A stretch of 64,000 nucleotides of DNA from Deuterostichococcus epilithicus (Eukaryota; Chlorophyta; Trebouxiophyceae; Prasiolales; Stichococcaceae), in the NCBI GenBank assembly GCA_033439295.1, contig JAVTLE010000016.1:1178001-1242000 (forward strand), read 5' to 3'. Positions within the stretch are counted from its first letter, which is position 1. Every line of letters begins with the position of its first letter. The notes under the pieces are model-generated. The model worked only from the letters and a program-made list of their open reading frames with translations, made no database searches and had not been told where the DNA came from. Positions 47,601 through 58,569 of the stretch are shown here, piece after piece. Both the position numbers and the translations under genes were made by a program.

Positions 47601-49428
47601 GCGTCTCCGCCAGGCGCGCCTCAGCGGCAGCCACAGCTTCCCTTGCCTCCGCCGCCTCCGCGGCCGCCGCCTCGGCCGCGGCCGCCAGCTGGTCCAGGCT
47701 GCTCTGCAGCTCGGCAGTTCGCTGCTGCAGCTGCGCTAGCTCCGCGTCTGCGGCATCACGTGCCGACTGCGCCTCATGCAGATCCGCCAGCTGGGTCGCG
47801 GCTACCTCTTCCTGCGGGCATGCGTCCAAAACTGCCTCAGAAAAGGTCTTATGAACCAGCAAAACGAAGGTGTGGCGCATGCATGGCGCACAGAGGTGCA
47901 GGGCCGCGCGGTCTGTGCACGGGACAGTGCATGGCACATCAGGCATCAGGCTCGCACGTCAGGCATCGGGCACTCCAGCCCGGCGGCAAACATCACGGAG
48001 CGCTGGCGAGCTTCATGACAGTGACACCCGCCTGCTGCTGCAGCTGCTGCTCGAGCTGGCGCACACGCTCGCCCTGCACGCCCGCGTCAGCCAGCTGCTC
48101 CTCCGCCTCCGCGAGCGCTGCCTGCAGCTCCTCGTAGTGCTGCGCCGCCTCCGCCGCCTCCGCCGCCTGCGTTGCTAGCAAAGCGCACGTGAATGCTCGT
48201 GCTCCCGGTAGACCCACGTGCGCACGAGCCGCACATGCAAATTATGGCGCAGCCCCCATGGCGCACGAGTCGCAAGCAGCACTTGAGGCGCCAGTGTGCG
48301 CGCCGGCTGCGCATGCTCAGGTGAGGGACGGCTGGGACACGCCCGTGAGGCCGCCCCGAACCTGCATGCCCACCTTCTGTTGCCGGGCTTCCTCGAGCTG
48401 CGACTGCAGCTGCTCGAGGACCTCTGCCTGCGCCGCCACCCGCTCGTGGATGCCGGAAGCAGAGTCTGCCGACTGCTGCGCCTCCTCCAGGGCCTCCAGC
48501 GCCTCCTGCGAGCAGAAGCGGCGGACGGTTGCTTTCAGTGCCGCCGCTTCGCCAGGGCAGAGGGTCCAGCAGCCCAAGGCGGCCTGCTGACGGCCTGCCA
48601 GCCGCCTGCCAGCCGCCGTGTAAGCAGCGCCTGCCGCGCCTGCCCGCTCGACGACTCTGCTGGAGCAGAGCGCCCATGCGCTGGCGGCCCCCGCAGCACG
48701 GCCCGCAACCGCAGCACCTGGGCCATGCCTATGGGCACGCCGCCACCGCTTCATCTCCGGCGGCCAGCGGCCTGGCCGACGGCGGCAGTTGGCCCAGCTC
48801 ACACTTTGCCCTCAGACTGTGCTAGCACATTCCCTCACGACCTGTCCCTCCTGGTCAGCGAAGCCTTGACGAGAGTTCGTGAATGTGAGGAACATCTGAG
48901 TGAATTCTCGTGAAACACAACATGTGGGCACCTGCAGTGCGGCTTGCAGCTCCAACAGCTCGGAGCGTTCCTCGCGGCGCTTTTGCTGCAGCTGCTGCAG
49001 CGCGCCGCTGAAGCCGCCCACGTCGTTGCGCAGCTGTGACAACTCCTCCGCCAGCGCCGCGCCCTGTGCAACGTGGCAAGACCGGCGGTTGGTGTCGAGC
49101 GGCAGCATGACGTTTGATGTTGGCACCGGCGCATCACCCGCCAGCGCTGCACTTGGTTGCCAAATTCGCCGTGTCGTCCGTGCAAACGCACTGAATGCCC
49201 AGCCGCAGATCGCGGGGCGTGCTCTACGACTACCCCCTTTCGACTGCCGTTTCTTTACCATTTACGATCAGCTCATGCACAATGTTGGACGGCAAAGCGC
49301 TGTGGCTGCAAGAAAAATACCTGTTCTCGATAGTCCTGGGCAGCCGCCTGGCGCTTGCTGGATCCAGCGGGTTGCAGGACCTGCGTCGTGACGGTGAGGC
49401 CCTCGCACACAATGCTCTTCACTTGCAT
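41633..49428 (-). CDS. Long Ala/Glu/Gln-rich coiled-coil protein, about 20 exons
   Basis: I do not recognise a family. The start at 49428 (MQVKSIVCEGLTVTTQVLQP) is followed by about 1,000 residues that are nearly all heptad-like helix, for example RNDVGGFSGALQQLQQKRRE, EEQLADAGVQGERVRQLEQQ, HLSREVSELEATLAALQRTL and DLETERGSLRAQVQEARSRA. No head domain, kinase, motor or membrane span was found. Near the C-terminus there is a Gly/Ser/Gln-rich break (GGWFGSGGGGGSGGTD), another helix (AEARISQLTAENAKLSELAT), and the last exon has VLAQSKQFISTYLERSQ, ending at 41633. Candidates are a golgin, a cytoskeletal or basal-body scaffold, or a nuclear-envelope coiled coil; sequence alone does not decide. Seven ambiguous bases (N) at 46608-46787 affect one exon. 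Confidence 0.75.
42438..42513 (-). repeat. Degenerate copy of a coiled-coil exon's 3' end
   Basis: The exon segment at about 42568-42640 (minus-strand coding, ...RRQNKQLQAQ before its donor) is repeated about 130 bases further downstream in the intron. Both contain gcctgcagctgcttgtt and gacatggaggaggcggc in the same order, with scattered differences between. Confidence 0.9.
46608..46787. other. Cluster of seven ambiguous base calls
   Basis: N occurs at 46608, 46624, 46721, 46737, 46760, 46784 and 46787, and nowhere else that I noticed. They fall in and beside an Ala-rich coiled-coil exon. Low read quality or two merged alleles or repeat copies are the simplest explanations. Confidence 0.95.
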
Positions 49429-50668
49429 GGCAGCGGCGGGGGCGGCCCTTGGGAACGACATCTGCATATTACCAATTGGGCACCGACCTGCAGCAGCTTT
49501 TCTGGATTATCTGCATCTTCAGCTGACGCGCAGCAGCGCTGCAGCCGCAGGCGGCGTGTTCTTTGTGCTAGTAGCCGAGGGTGGATTGAGCGTGGAACAT
49601 CATGATCGGACTGCGCGCGCAAGGCGTGACGCGCTGCTGCGAGCGGTCGAGCGTATTTGCACTGTTGACCGCCGCCAGATCCGAGAATACGAGCACGAAG
49701 GTGCGTCCCTGGCAGGTCCATCAGGTCAAACTTCGAGGTCGATGCTGCTCACATGCCGCAGTCCAAGCAGACGACACACACTCTGCTGGTACTATGGAAC
49801 ACAATCAGTCAAATGCAGCCACGCCGAACAGCATACGCTAAACATAAAACAGCCCTGCATGAGCGGTGCAAATAGGTGACACCCCTCGCTTCCCATACTG
49901 CCCCTGCGCAAGCGCGCCGGTGCTCGTCCGTGCGCGTTCGACAGATAACGTGTGGTCGGACGTGATGTTATACCCTATAAAATATATGATACATCGTATC
50001 GATGCCACTCCCGACGTTTCAGTCCGCAGCATACAAAGTTTCGCCAATGTGTTGGCTGAGTTTGCGAAAGGTGTGTATCCAACACCAGCACGCAGATGTA
50101 GAACGCTAGTCATTTACAACTTCGTGATTTATTTTCCTTCCTGGCGCAGCTGAGGAGTTTGAGCGGTCTTTCAAGCCGACGCACCTTGACGTGTGGGACG
50201 CCGCTGCGGTGCGGTCCCTACTGTATGTGAAGCAGCAGTTCGATCCCGGTAATGCAGAATTCGGCTTTGCAGGCTTGAGAGGATGAAATTGTGTTGGCTC
50301 GCCACAGGCATTGTCCAAAGAGTCCCCAACGCGACGATCGGACTCATCGAAACGGCAGCTCGTTGACGCCAATGGACGCTTTCTACTGGGCGTGCCCATG
50401 AAGGAGAAGTCGGCGTTTACCCTGGAGGACGCCGAGGCGCACGGTGCCCAGCGCGATGGCCGCAGGTGTTTTTCAATCGTACTTGCGATCTTCGTTTCGG
50501 CTGATGGGAGGGGCGCAGTCAAAAATGAACATTGTCGGTTTTGCCTTGCAGGTGAACGCCGAGGTCAAATTGAGCAGCGCCGTGAAGATTGCGCGCAGCA
50601 CGACAAAGCCGCTTGCAAGACCAGAGCAAGACGTGTGCTCGTGTGCGAATTGCAGCTGCGGCAGATGA
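49427..50668 (+). CDS. Unknown protein, 5' end unresolved, about 4 exons
   Basis: No family recognised. Convincing coding segments are ARRDALLRAVERICTVDRRQ with IREYEHE (about 49620-49703), AEEFERSFKPTHLDVWDAAA with VRSLLYVKQQFDPG (about 50151-50249), LVDANGRFLLGVPMKEKSAF with TLEDAEAHGAQRDGR (about 50307-50467) and VNAEVKLSSAVKIARSTTKP with a Cys-rich end CSCANCSCGR (about 50552-50668). The first junction is phase 1 and reads EYEHEAEEF. The join between the second and third segments does not keep frame with the obvious donor, so an extra small exon or an unusual site is needed. The nearest in-frame Met upstream is at 49427, which overlaps the start codon of the opposite gene, so the true start may lie elsewhere. 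The listed start is provisional. Confidence 0.45.
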
Positions 50669-50950
50669 TCAAGGCATCTAGTATGTCAATGTGGCTGCCT
50701 AGCAATGAGGCGCTAGGTAGTGCTGATATGTGCTTTCAAATTTGCCTCCACGGCTTAGTTTCCTCACTGTAAAATCAGCACGTCGTCACAAGCGTTCACA
50801 CAGCACAGCAGACCAGTAGCCTGCAGCATCGCTCGCTCGGACGCCTCTCCATGCTTGACAGCACTACGACAATGCGGCAGTGTGAACAGGGAAACAGGCC
50901 GCCGTAAAATCTGCTTTGAGACGACCTCTGAACTGCTGTCCGAGAAGTTC

Positions 50951-53900
50951 TCAAGCAGCGTGCTTGGTCGCCTCGAACTTCTCCAGCGCCAGCTTGCGCA
51001 AGTGCTCCTCCTCTGACTGGTCCGCCCCGTCTTCGGGGGCATGAAACTGGGGGCCGCCGACCGCCGCCGCACCCTCGCCGTCGCTGCCCGACACGTGCGC
51101 CTCCCGCCTGTGCCGCTTGTGCTTGTGCCGCTTGTGCTTGTCCTTCTTCTCGCGGCGGTTCTTCTTGCCGCCGCGGTCCCCGCCGTCTGGCGACGCCGGC
51201 CGGTCACGCTTGTGCACCGAGCCGCCGCCATTTTCCATCGGCGTAGCATCTGCGGCAGCGCTTTGACGGTAGCGCCGGCCCTCCCGGCCTCCGGCCTTGC
51301 CCAGCGGGGGCGCAATCTCGTCCGCAGCCTCCTCCGCGTGCCCAACGGCGCCCACGGCGCCTGCCGACCCCGCTGCCGCTGCAGCGTCAGCCGCCTGGCT
51401 GCCCTTTGCTGCATCAAGCGCCGCAGGACTGCCGCCCTCTGCTGCAGCAGCTCCGCCCGCCACCGCGGCCGCCTCCGACAGCTCCGCCTCCGCCGCATGG
51501 TCGCCGTGCCGCGCCGGCGAGCCTGCCACTGCCGCCGCCTCGTCCGGGCCGTCGCGCCTCCTGGAATCGCGCTCCGCATCATCTCCCTTGGTCTTGCGGC
51601 GACGGTTGCGCTCGGCGTCCTCCTCGCGGCGCGGCCTTTCCGCTGCTTCCTTGGAGGCGTGCCGCCGGCTGCTGCGCTCTGCGCCGTCGCCGCGGCGTGA
51701 GCTGCGTGCCACCCTGTCGTCTGCAGGGCTGCGGCGGCGGCTGCGCTCCGCCTCCTCACGCCGCCGCGGCTTCGCGGCTGCCTGGTCCATTTCCGGGCTG
51801 CGGTGGCTGCGCTCGCCAGCCCTGCTGTCGTGCCGGCGCTCGTCGCCTTCATCCGCGCCCGCGGGGCTGCGCCGGGAGCTGCGCCCGCGGCTGCGGTCGT
51901 CTCTGCGGCCGCTGCGCTCGCTGCGGCTGCCGCGAGCCTCCTCCCTGCCACGGCTGGGTGATTTGGAGCTGCGCCGCCGGTGCCGCCGCTCGCGGCTGCC
52001 GTCCAGCCGCACCCTGAAGGGACATGAAAGGTTTCAGAAGACTGCCGGACATCATCTGCAACAGGAACAGTTTCAGGTCACGTGCAGGCTGCAGCATGAA
52101 GCCGCCACACCTGCTGCAACCGCCGCGCCAGCTGCATGGGCGAGCACGTGACGCGGCATCATGTTCAGGCCAGCAAGAACAGGTTTGGTAGTCTGCACAG
52201 CAGCACCCACTTGGGTTCGCCGCTGCCGCCGCGGCGGCGGTCGGAGCTGCGGCCGCGGCCCCGGGAGCGCGAGCGGCGGCGGCGCGGTGGCGATGGTGAT
52301 GGCCGCACGCGGCGGCGAGGCGGCGACGGCGATGGCCGTCGTCTGGGAGGGCTGTAAGCCCGCCGCCGCGGCGGGCTGCGATGCCAGGGCAAGTACTTGT
52401 TCAGCGGCTCAGTCAGGACCTGGTGGCGTGCAACATGACCATCCCGAACAGCAGCGACGGCGGCACATGGTGTGACCTCCCGGAAACAGAAGCAGACAGG
52501 GAATCCTGTGCACGCAACAATGAGCAGGCAGGAGCCGGCCGACGGCGAGGAGACGTGCTGTTCGGACGGGAAGCACCACCCTGCGGCCCACCTGCTGGGG
52601 GGTAGGTAGCTGGTGCTGGCGCCGCCGAGGCCCTGCAGCCGCTTGGACAGCGCCGCTGCCGCGGCGAGCGCCGCCGCCCGCTGCGATTGCGAGTTGTTGG
52701 GCACCACTGCACGACAACCGTCACACAGGTCGCTCACCAATCGGAGCAGGACACCAGCTTTGCACTTGGGTGTCTCATGAAACGATGGGGGATTGCATCA
52801 TGTCAACTGCCACACAGGAAAACTCTAGCGCAAGTTGCACCTTGGGCCACGGGGAGGCCGGGCAACGACTTCGCGGCGGCGCGCATCTGCGCCACCTGTG
52901 CCGCCAGCGACTCCTGCTGCATCTGCGCCTGCGGCAACGCGGTTCGACAGGCTCGGTCGCGGTGGCAGGCGCTGCACAGTCTGCTGGCAGTCAGACTCGA
53001 GAACGGCCGGCGCCGTGAAGCCCTCAACACTGAGGGGCGCACTGCACTGACACGATGTCATTCGGACAGCTGCTGCAGGTCGGCATATCCCTCGACCCAT
53101 GCCTCGGACGAAGCGGGAGCCAGATGCGCGCACCAGCTGCAGCTGCGCAAGCTGGTGGGCCTGCATCGCGGCAAAGGGGTCGGGCGCGCCCTGCGGGCTG
53201 GCGCGGTGCGCGCTGGCCGCCAGCTCCACCTTGATGATGGCCCCCATCACGCTCATGTTGTTCAGCGCCAGCGCCGCACGCGCCTCCTGCAGGTGCGCAC
53301 GCTTGCACCAATCGGGCTTGGCATGCGGCGGCAGGGGCCCCGGCAGTTGGCGGGCCGCACGGCGCTGCGTCGGTCTTGCAGGGGCGCCGCGCCAGGCAGG
53401 CAGAAGCTTGGCATGCAGCTGAGCGGAGCAGGGTGGTGTGCTTCTGGAGCCATCTGCAGCCGCTGGCGGAGTGGCTCGTGAGCCCCCGCAGGGGCTCGGG
53501 GCCCTCCGGCGGCGCACCTAGGCCCCGACTGCTGCCAGCCTTGCGTGTGACGCGGGCCACGCTCTGACCCAGTGTGCGAGACCTCCAGTTGGGACCTGTA
53601 CGCGGGGAGCACAATGGGGATGCTGCGCGGAGCCCGCCACGACCCGGACATTCGAATCTGGAACTGGGACACTGCTGCCAGGGACGCTGCCCGGCGCTCG
53701 CCCTCCTCAGCATGCCCCGCTTGGCGAGCCAGTATCGGTCTGGGCTGGTGCGTGCTTGTGTGCTGCTCTTGCCGTGTGTGTCCAGGCGCTTGTTCCCTGT
53801 CAGAAGGTCGCACCTCGTCCGTGCTGTACTCCACGAAGGCGTAGTCCTGAGCAGTGCCCTGCAGGCTGCAGTCCACGACGGTGCCGCAAAATCCAAACAG

Positions 53901-55294
53901 CGTCTTGAGCTGCGGGCAAGCACACACAGCTGCCGTCAGGACCACTGCACCACTTCAGACACAGCGGTGACCCCTCCGGCGGCCCAGATGACTGTGCGGT
54001 GTCATCGACCGCAAGCACAGAGGAGGCACCCACCTGGTCAGGCTTGATCGCCTTGGGCAGGTTGGCGGCTAGCAGCGTGCGTTTCAGCAGGGCCTCGTCT
54101 GTAGGGAACACGACCCCCGCCTTGTGCGCCGCGCCACCCTGCAAGCGAATGTTGATGAGAACGTTTGTCAACTTGACTCAGCCAGCACACAAGTTCGCAG
54201 ACGTCGACCGGACAACAGCATGCAGCACGATCAGTGCCATGCTGGGGAGACGTGTTTACGCTGCTAGCGAGGCGGGCACACCATGGAGTTTTGCTGCGCC
54301 AGCATGGCAGCCGCCGCAGCCTCGCTGGCGGCGCTGAGCCTTGCCAGGTCCGGCTGCAGCGTGAGTGCAATTTCCTGCGCTGTCGCTGCGAGGCTGTTTG
54401 CCGGCGCTGACGGCAGCACAAGCCCGTCGGGGCCTGCCTCGGCATCTGGCTTCGGCTCCGGCGGACTGAAGAACACAGGAAACGGGGACCCTCCAGTCGG
54501 TGTGCCATTGATCTCGACAGTGAGCTGCCCGCCGCGCCGCCACAGCACAGCAATCGTCAGTTCCTTGTTTTCAAGTGTGGCATGACCAGATCCGACACAG
54601 CAGACAGCGATGCAGGTTCAGCATTACTTGTGCCTGCAGGGCAGAACAAAACGGACCATAGATCGCAAATCTACGAGCAGATGCGGATGCTCACGGTGTT
54701 CATTTTTTCTGCTGCTCCCTCACCTCGTAGTTGCCTCGGGCACTGACAGTGTAAACGCCGGTGTAGCTGCCATCACCGTTGTCTCGGATAAGCACCGCCA
54801 CTTCCTCGTTGGCCGGCGCCAGGGATTTGGGGATGACCAGTGCCTCGACGCGGGCGCCGCCCTCTGGAATCCGCTTGCCGCTGGAGTCCTTGCAAGTCAC
54901 AAAGAAGGACACCGCCGTGCCGGCAGCGCCGCCGGACACGCCCGGTCCGGACACCTGCGAGCAATTGGGGTCTGTGTAGCAGCTGCAGGTATGCTGAGGG
55001 GCGAGTAAACGCCGTGAGCAGTCTGCAGCATATCGCAGCAACTTCGGGTGCCACGGTGAGGAGCTGGCTGCCCCAGCAGCGCACCAGGCACTTGTCTTGG
55101 TCGAGCGGCCCCGGGGGGAGCAGCCGTTCGTCTTCCTCCGAGTCTGAGTCCGAATCGGAGCCGCTGAGTGGTGCCAGCGGGCCGCGCTTGACCATTGCCA
55201 GCTGCTTCGCCAAGTCATCGGCAGAAGGCTCTGCAGCAGGTGCTGTGGTCGCCAGTGCCGTGTCCGTGGACTGTTGCCAGGGTGGTGTAGCCAT
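50951..55294 (-). CDS. Filamin repeat / RRM / RS-domain protein, about 10 exons
   Basis: A probable nuclear RNA-binding protein. The start at 55294 (MATPPWQQSTDTALATTAPA) is followed by an acidic Ser/Asp run (SGSDSDSDSEEDE). Next is a complete filamin-type Ig repeat: CSQVSGPGVSGGAAGTAVSF, FVTCKDSSGKRIPEGGARVE, VLIRDNGDGSYTGVYTV, YELTVEINGTPTGGSPFPVF. The last part is joined across an intron, reading E|LTVEI. After an Ala-rich linker comes an RRM: LLKRTLLAANLPKAIKPDQL (RNP2 region), DYAFVEYSTDE (RNP1 region), ARAALALNNMSVMGAIIKVE. Then there are helical Ala/Gln-rich exons (VAQMRAAAKSLPG; NNSQSQRAAALAAAAALSKR), a YSPPRRRPSPSPPRRR region, and a last exon of about 350 residues rich in Arg/Ser/Glu ending KFEATKHAA at 50951. 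The RS tail points to pre-mRNA splicing. I know of no standard splicing factor with a filamin repeat. Confidence 0.78.
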
Positions 55295-55689
55295 TGCTGC
55301 GGCTCTCTTTGTGATGGGAGGGTGTCTGGCTACGCTGTCATCAAGACACCAGCAAAGTTCGCGGTTGAGACTCTTGTTGATTGACAAGGTGTTCAGTCAC
55401 GACTGCAAAGCGGCGGAGCGAGCGCTGTCCAGCTCACGATGTACAGCCCGGTTCTCAGTAGAAGGAGGGAAAGCACAATGTTAGAACTATTCGGCTGTGC
55501 AGGCGCGACTTGCTGGCCGTCGGGACGATATGCGCGATTATATTAAGTATCTATAATCAGACAAGCCTGAAAGTTAGCACAAAGTACTGACCGTACAACC
55601 CCGAGCTTTAGGGTGTACGCCAGTGTACGCCATATTTTGCAGAGTTATTCAGCGGCTGCCACTGTCGCTTGTCTTTCCTCCGTTGTACC
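55295..55689. other. Region upstream of the filamin/RRM gene
   Basis: 395 bases, AT-richer towards the right. It should contain the promoter of the minus-strand gene. Two short direct copies of the phrase gtgtacgcca lie near 55612-55632. Nothing else seen. Confidence 0.45.
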
Positions 55690-56645
55690 TTTTTTCCTGT
55701 TTTCTTCTTCATCCGCTTCAAGACATGGTCAACGGAAAAGTCGGACATGGCTTGCAGTGCTGGCGGCGCTCATTCGAGAGGCTTAGTCCATGAAAGTTGT
55801 GCGAGCATACAACGGAAGAAATTGTGATCACTCACCTCCGTTGTATGCGTTTTTATTTTATTTTCTTTTCTTTTCGTTCGCAGAGCAAGCGAGGAAGGCG
55901 AAAAAGTACAACGGAAGAGAGTCCCGTGCTCCCGTCTTGGCTTTCTTCCGTTATCTACATTTTTTCTTTAGTTCTGCGCGCAACCTTCCTTTCTTCCGTT
56001 GTAAACATTTCTTCTTCCGTTGCTTTTCATTCGTTGTATGTTTATTTTCTTCTGTTGCCGCTTTTCTTCCGTTGTATGTAACGGAAGCAAGCCAGGATTG
56101 GACTTTCTTCCATTGTATATTTGTTTTCTTCTGTTGGCGCCGCAACGGAAGAAAGAAATGTTGCGCGCGGAACTGAAGCAAAAATGCATACAACAGAGGA
56201 AAGCCAAGATTGGACTTTCTTCCGTTGTATACATCTTTTCTTCCGTTGCCGCCGCAACGGAGGATACATCTTTTCTTCCGTTGCCGCCGCAGCGGAGGAA
56301 ACAATACAAAGGAAGAGAAGCAACGGAAGAAAAAATGCATACAACGGAAGAAAGGAATGCTGCCGCCACAACGGAAGAAGAGATGCATACGACGGAAGAA
56401 AGCCAAAACTTTCTTCCGTCATATGTTTGTTTTCTTCTGTTGCTCTGCGAAAAGAAAAGAAAACGCATACACATACAACGCAGGAAAGAGTGTAAGAAAG
56501 CATATATTACACCTTTTTCGTTGTATGCTCGCATGACTTTCATGGACTAAGCCTCTCGAATAGGCGCCGCCAGCACTGCACGCCGCGGTCGATTCTTCCG
56601 TTGAACCATGTCTTGAAGCGGATAAAGAAGAAAAAGGAAAGAAGA
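55690..56645. mobile_element. Foldback element: about 200-base inverted arms around an inverted-unit core
   Basis: The outer arms, about 55690-55888 and 56432-56645, are reverse complements with scattered differences. Shared stretches include atccgcttcaagacatgg, gcagtgctggcggcg, ttcgagaggcttagtccatg and gcgagcatacaacg, in mirrored order. The core (about 55889-56431) is built from some 20 copies of a unit close to acaacggaagaaa in both orientations, several as immediate palindromes such as cttccgttgccgccgcaacg. There is no transposase or convincing ORF; open frames here are repeats of the unit. This is the structure of a non-autonomous foldback/MITE-like element. No clear target-site duplication was identified. 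It ends about 120 bases beyond the TIP41 stop codon. Confidence 0.85.
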
Positions 56646-56765
56646 AGCCGGTAACTCTCAATTCGCATCAGGCCGCTCGCCACTGCTGTTGCCACTTCGT
56701 TCGCATTCAAATCTAGGTGCCGCTGTTTGGCAAGGCTTCTTGCGCCACACAAGGCTGGCTTCAAC

Positions 56766-58494
56766 TCAGCTCTGCAAAACCTGGAGCGCCTCCGTCTTGA
56801 AGAGCTTCACGCCATTGGGCGCAATTGCGGACAGCGCCAGCGCCGCTCCGTCAGCATCAGCATGCGCCACCTGCAGCAGGCCACATGGAGACGTCACTGC
56901 AGAACTGTGTTGAGAGGCCTCTGCCTCGCGAACAGGAACGAAATCCGTAGTCAAACACAGCGCCGTTAAAATGGCAGCCATCGCGTTTACAGGGCAAGGC
57001 GTAGCTCGATACCTGATTGTTTGCACTGACATGGCCAATCAGGCGATGCAGGATCTGGCGGCGTCTCACCCCTTTCCCCGATGTGGCGTTGCCGGACAGC
57101 TCTGCCAGCGTTGCCTCCGCATGCTTGACCTCTCGCACCAGCCGGTCCGGGCGCCGCAGGTCGCAAAAGGTGCGCACCTCCCGCAGCCGCACCAGCGTGC
57201 CGTCGACGCGCAGGAAAAAGCGCATCAGCACGTACCAGCAGCCGGGCATCACCCGCGCCTGCGAGCATGGCGTTGTCAGCGGGCCCGGTTTCGTCTGCAT
57301 ACGCAGCCGCTCCCCTTGCGCTTGACGTGCACTTTTGCGCTGCGTCGCAGAGGTTGCCCAGGGAATGCGCCGTGATGCAGCATCGCCGGCTGCCGCTGCA
57401 AGGCAGGGGATGATCCTCAAAACCCGTCGCCTTCTCAGGCACCTGGGGCGCTGAATTGCCGAGACGCTTGCCTTCACAGAGAGCTGGGAGGTGCCGTTGT
57501 CGTCCAACTCCGACTCGTAGAGCGGCACCTCCGCAAAGAACAGGATAGGGTCGCGCGCCGTCAGCAGCGACATGTCCGGTCCCTCCGAGCTCTGCTGCCA
57601 GTCCGGGGCTGCCGGCGCCGCCGCACCCGGCTGTGCTGCTCCATTGGAGTCTGAGTCTGGCAGCCGCAGGCTGCCCGTGTACGATGTCGTGTACGTCCTG
57701 CAAGCATGAAAGCCACGAAGTTGATAGCCGCGCTGCGAGTTGTGCACGTTCTCAGTGCCGCCTTGCCACCGGTGACAGCCTTTCGCAGGTTGAAGTCTGC
57801 ATCCGAGGCATGGCGACAATGCAAGGGTCGTGTGAGGCAGATGCAGCCCGAGCGCCTGAGATGCAGACCCACCAGTCGAACTTGAGCGCGGCGACACTGC
57901 CCAGCGAGCCCTTGCGCTCGTTCTGCCACTGGCTTGCGATGCCCACCTGGATGCGCACCGCCCCAGCATTGCTTGTGGTTGTCCCCAATGGCACACTGCT
58001 GATCATGACACGCAGTATCAACGAAGGCGCCACAAAAGCATCTAGCATGCCAACCTGCACAGGTGGCAGGTCGTCCGCGTGCCACGCGGCCAGTGCGTCG
58101 GCCGCATTGAAGTCCATCGTTGCACCGGAAGTGTGCGTGAGGCGCAGGTAGCTGTCCCCGAACAGCTGCTCCGGCATGTTGGCCGCGCCGAGCTGCTGTT
58201 TGCTGGCCTCTACCTCTGCATCCCCTGCGGCGCAGGCGTCGGTGGAGGTCTGAAAGCAGTATTGAGCATGCTGTGGGGACGGCGTGTCAGGGGCAGACAC
58301 AGTCAGGAGGCTGCTGGTGCGGGCGAAGTCGCACTGCTGATGGGGCCGGTCCGTGCCTCGATGGTCCACCCCTTGTGCGTGTCAAACTGCTGCACGCCTG
58401 AAGGAGCAACGCCGCCGTCAGTAGAGATCTGAGTGTTTGACTGACTGCAATTGACTGCACGTGTGAGCACCGAGAACTGATGCAGGCAGGCCAT
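56766..58494 (-). CDS. TIP41-like protein (PP2A/TOR pathway regulator), about 6 exons
   Basis: Binds PP2A-type phosphatase catalytic subunits and acts in TOR signalling. The conserved core is complete: FDTHKGWTIEARTGPIS, LFGDSYLRLTH, MDFNAADALAAWHADDLPPV, KFDW|TYTTSYTGSLRLPDS (joined across an intron), SLLTARDPILFFAEVPLYES followed by ELDDNG, VMPGCWYVLMRFFLRVDGTL with VRLREVRTFCD, and VKHAEATLAELSGN. The last exon (AIAPNGVKLFKTEALQVLQS) ends at 56766. The start at 58494 (MACLHQFSVLTRAVNC) is the nearest Met upstream of the conserved region in the same open frame; another in-frame Met lies at 58569. The junction after the first exon is the least certain. Length is close to that of other TIP41 proteins. 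Confidence 0.88.
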
Positions 58495-58569
58495 GGCGAC
58501 CCCTCCAACAGAGCACGTCCTGGCAGGACGCACCAAATCCGCGCGCCATGTCTGAAATTGCTCTCTCAA

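Noticed and set aside
51041-52151. Plus-strand frames opposite the RS tail
   Set aside because: Antisense of arginine/serine codons; the minus-strand reading has the RS composition and joins to the RRM.
55889-56431. CRISPR array
   Set aside because: The repeats are short, in both orientations, with no regular spacers and in a nuclear algal context.
55797-56550. Lys/Phe/Cys-rich open frames in the foldback core
   Set aside because: They are translations of the repeated acaacggaagaaa unit and its complement, in all frames, without gene features.
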